From NCBI GenBank assembly GCA_026874595.1, contig CM049317.1, forward strand, positions 35,744,901 to 35,808,900: a stretch of 64,000 bases of DNA. The letters are read 5' to 3'. The DNA is from Sipunculus nudus (taxonomy: Eukaryota > Annelida > Sipuncula > Golfingiida > Sipunculidae). The position numbers and the translations under genes are program-made. Under the pieces are notes generated by a model, which was given only the letters and a program-made list of their open reading frames with translations, made no database searches and was not told the DNA's origin. Below, one piece after another: positions 63,656 through 64,000 of this stretch (positions within the stretch are counted from its first letter, which is position 1; each line of letters starts with the position of its first letter).

Positions 63656-64000
63656 TCGTACTAATACGATATTCTCCTGCCAAAAATCTTAAAAATCGGA
63701 CTAGTACGATTAATCGGACTAGTTGGCAGGTCTGAATTTATTTCATGCGTGTTTTATCTTTGTAAGCTGTAAAGTGGATTTTTATTGACGGACTGTTAGA
63801 CAGGCAGGCGAACATTCAGAATTAAAAAGCATTCCCATCCAAGCTACAGCTAAGGGCAACCAGTAAACCATATTTTTCATGTAATCAGATATTTAGGGAT
63901 GTTACCGTCTTAAAAAGAAAGGGTAATGATGGACAGACATATACTGTCTAACGGACTGGCACATCGTCCAAACTGAAAAGCAACCCCTTCAAAATCTACC
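63656..64000. other. No gene recognised
   Basis: Short repeats of TCGGACTAGTACGAT type near 63656-63735; nothing else recognised. Confidence 0.4.

Overview
The window reads as animal nuclear DNA, most likely from a bivalve mollusc. It is AT-rich, its genes are split into short exons by GT-AG introns, it carries many (TA)n, (TG)n and poly-G tracts, and it holds several copies of pearl/Helentron-like elements ending in an ACGG-type microsatellite and a short 3' hairpin, a repeat type described from bivalves. No bacterial operon, rRNA or CRISPR is present. Exon calls come from hand reading of splice sites and reading phase; there is no transcript evidence.

The main content is a head-to-tail cluster of C-type lectin-like receptor genes on the minus strand. 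Gene 1 (57140 to 49444, 372 aa), gene 2 (49248 to 44414, 423 aa) and gene 3 (41522 to 26938, 334 aa) share one plan: signal peptide, two C-type lectin-like domains (CTLDs), each split by one phase-1 intron at the same structural point, a short linker, one transmembrane helix and a cytoplasmic tail. In every model the exon phases add up to an open frame. A fourth gene begins at 7316 (signal-peptide exon) and 5770-5573 (first half of a CTLD) and runs off or decays to the left. The tails differ sharply. Gene 2 has an ITIM-like motif and an ITSM-like motif 24 residues apart, gene 1 has a 15-residue tail with a single tyrosine, and gene 3 is predicted to have a short tyrosine-free tail. The set looks like a family of paired cell-surface receptors.

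The rest is a mobile-element landscape. 1-7200 holds three copies of a ~1 kb unclassified repeat (two in inverted orientation around an exon) and a Helitron-like element with ~278-bp tandem units. 8150-15283 holds a TIR element, a 4-kb pearl-like array with ~165- and ~340-bp units, a LINE 3' fragment and a truncated pearl copy. 15284-21424 is a decayed LTR retrotransposon on the minus strand with the order gag-PR-IN-RT-RH (Gmr1-like, integrase before reverse transcriptase). 21425-25450 is a heavily decayed Ty3/gypsy relic with the usual order. 30336-32974, inside an intron of gene 3, is a foldback-like element whose inverted arms are built of two kinds of short tandem repeat. Further pearl-like copies sit at 34214-34950, 37578-38512, 42038-43698, 50241-51722 and 60811-63655, and a Harbinger-type MITE lies at 35621-35958.

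57141-64000, upstream of gene 1, has no recognisable exon. It holds a 50-bp near-perfect palindrome, a cluster of CRE/CCAAT/octamer/DR1-like motifs and the last Helentron-like element.
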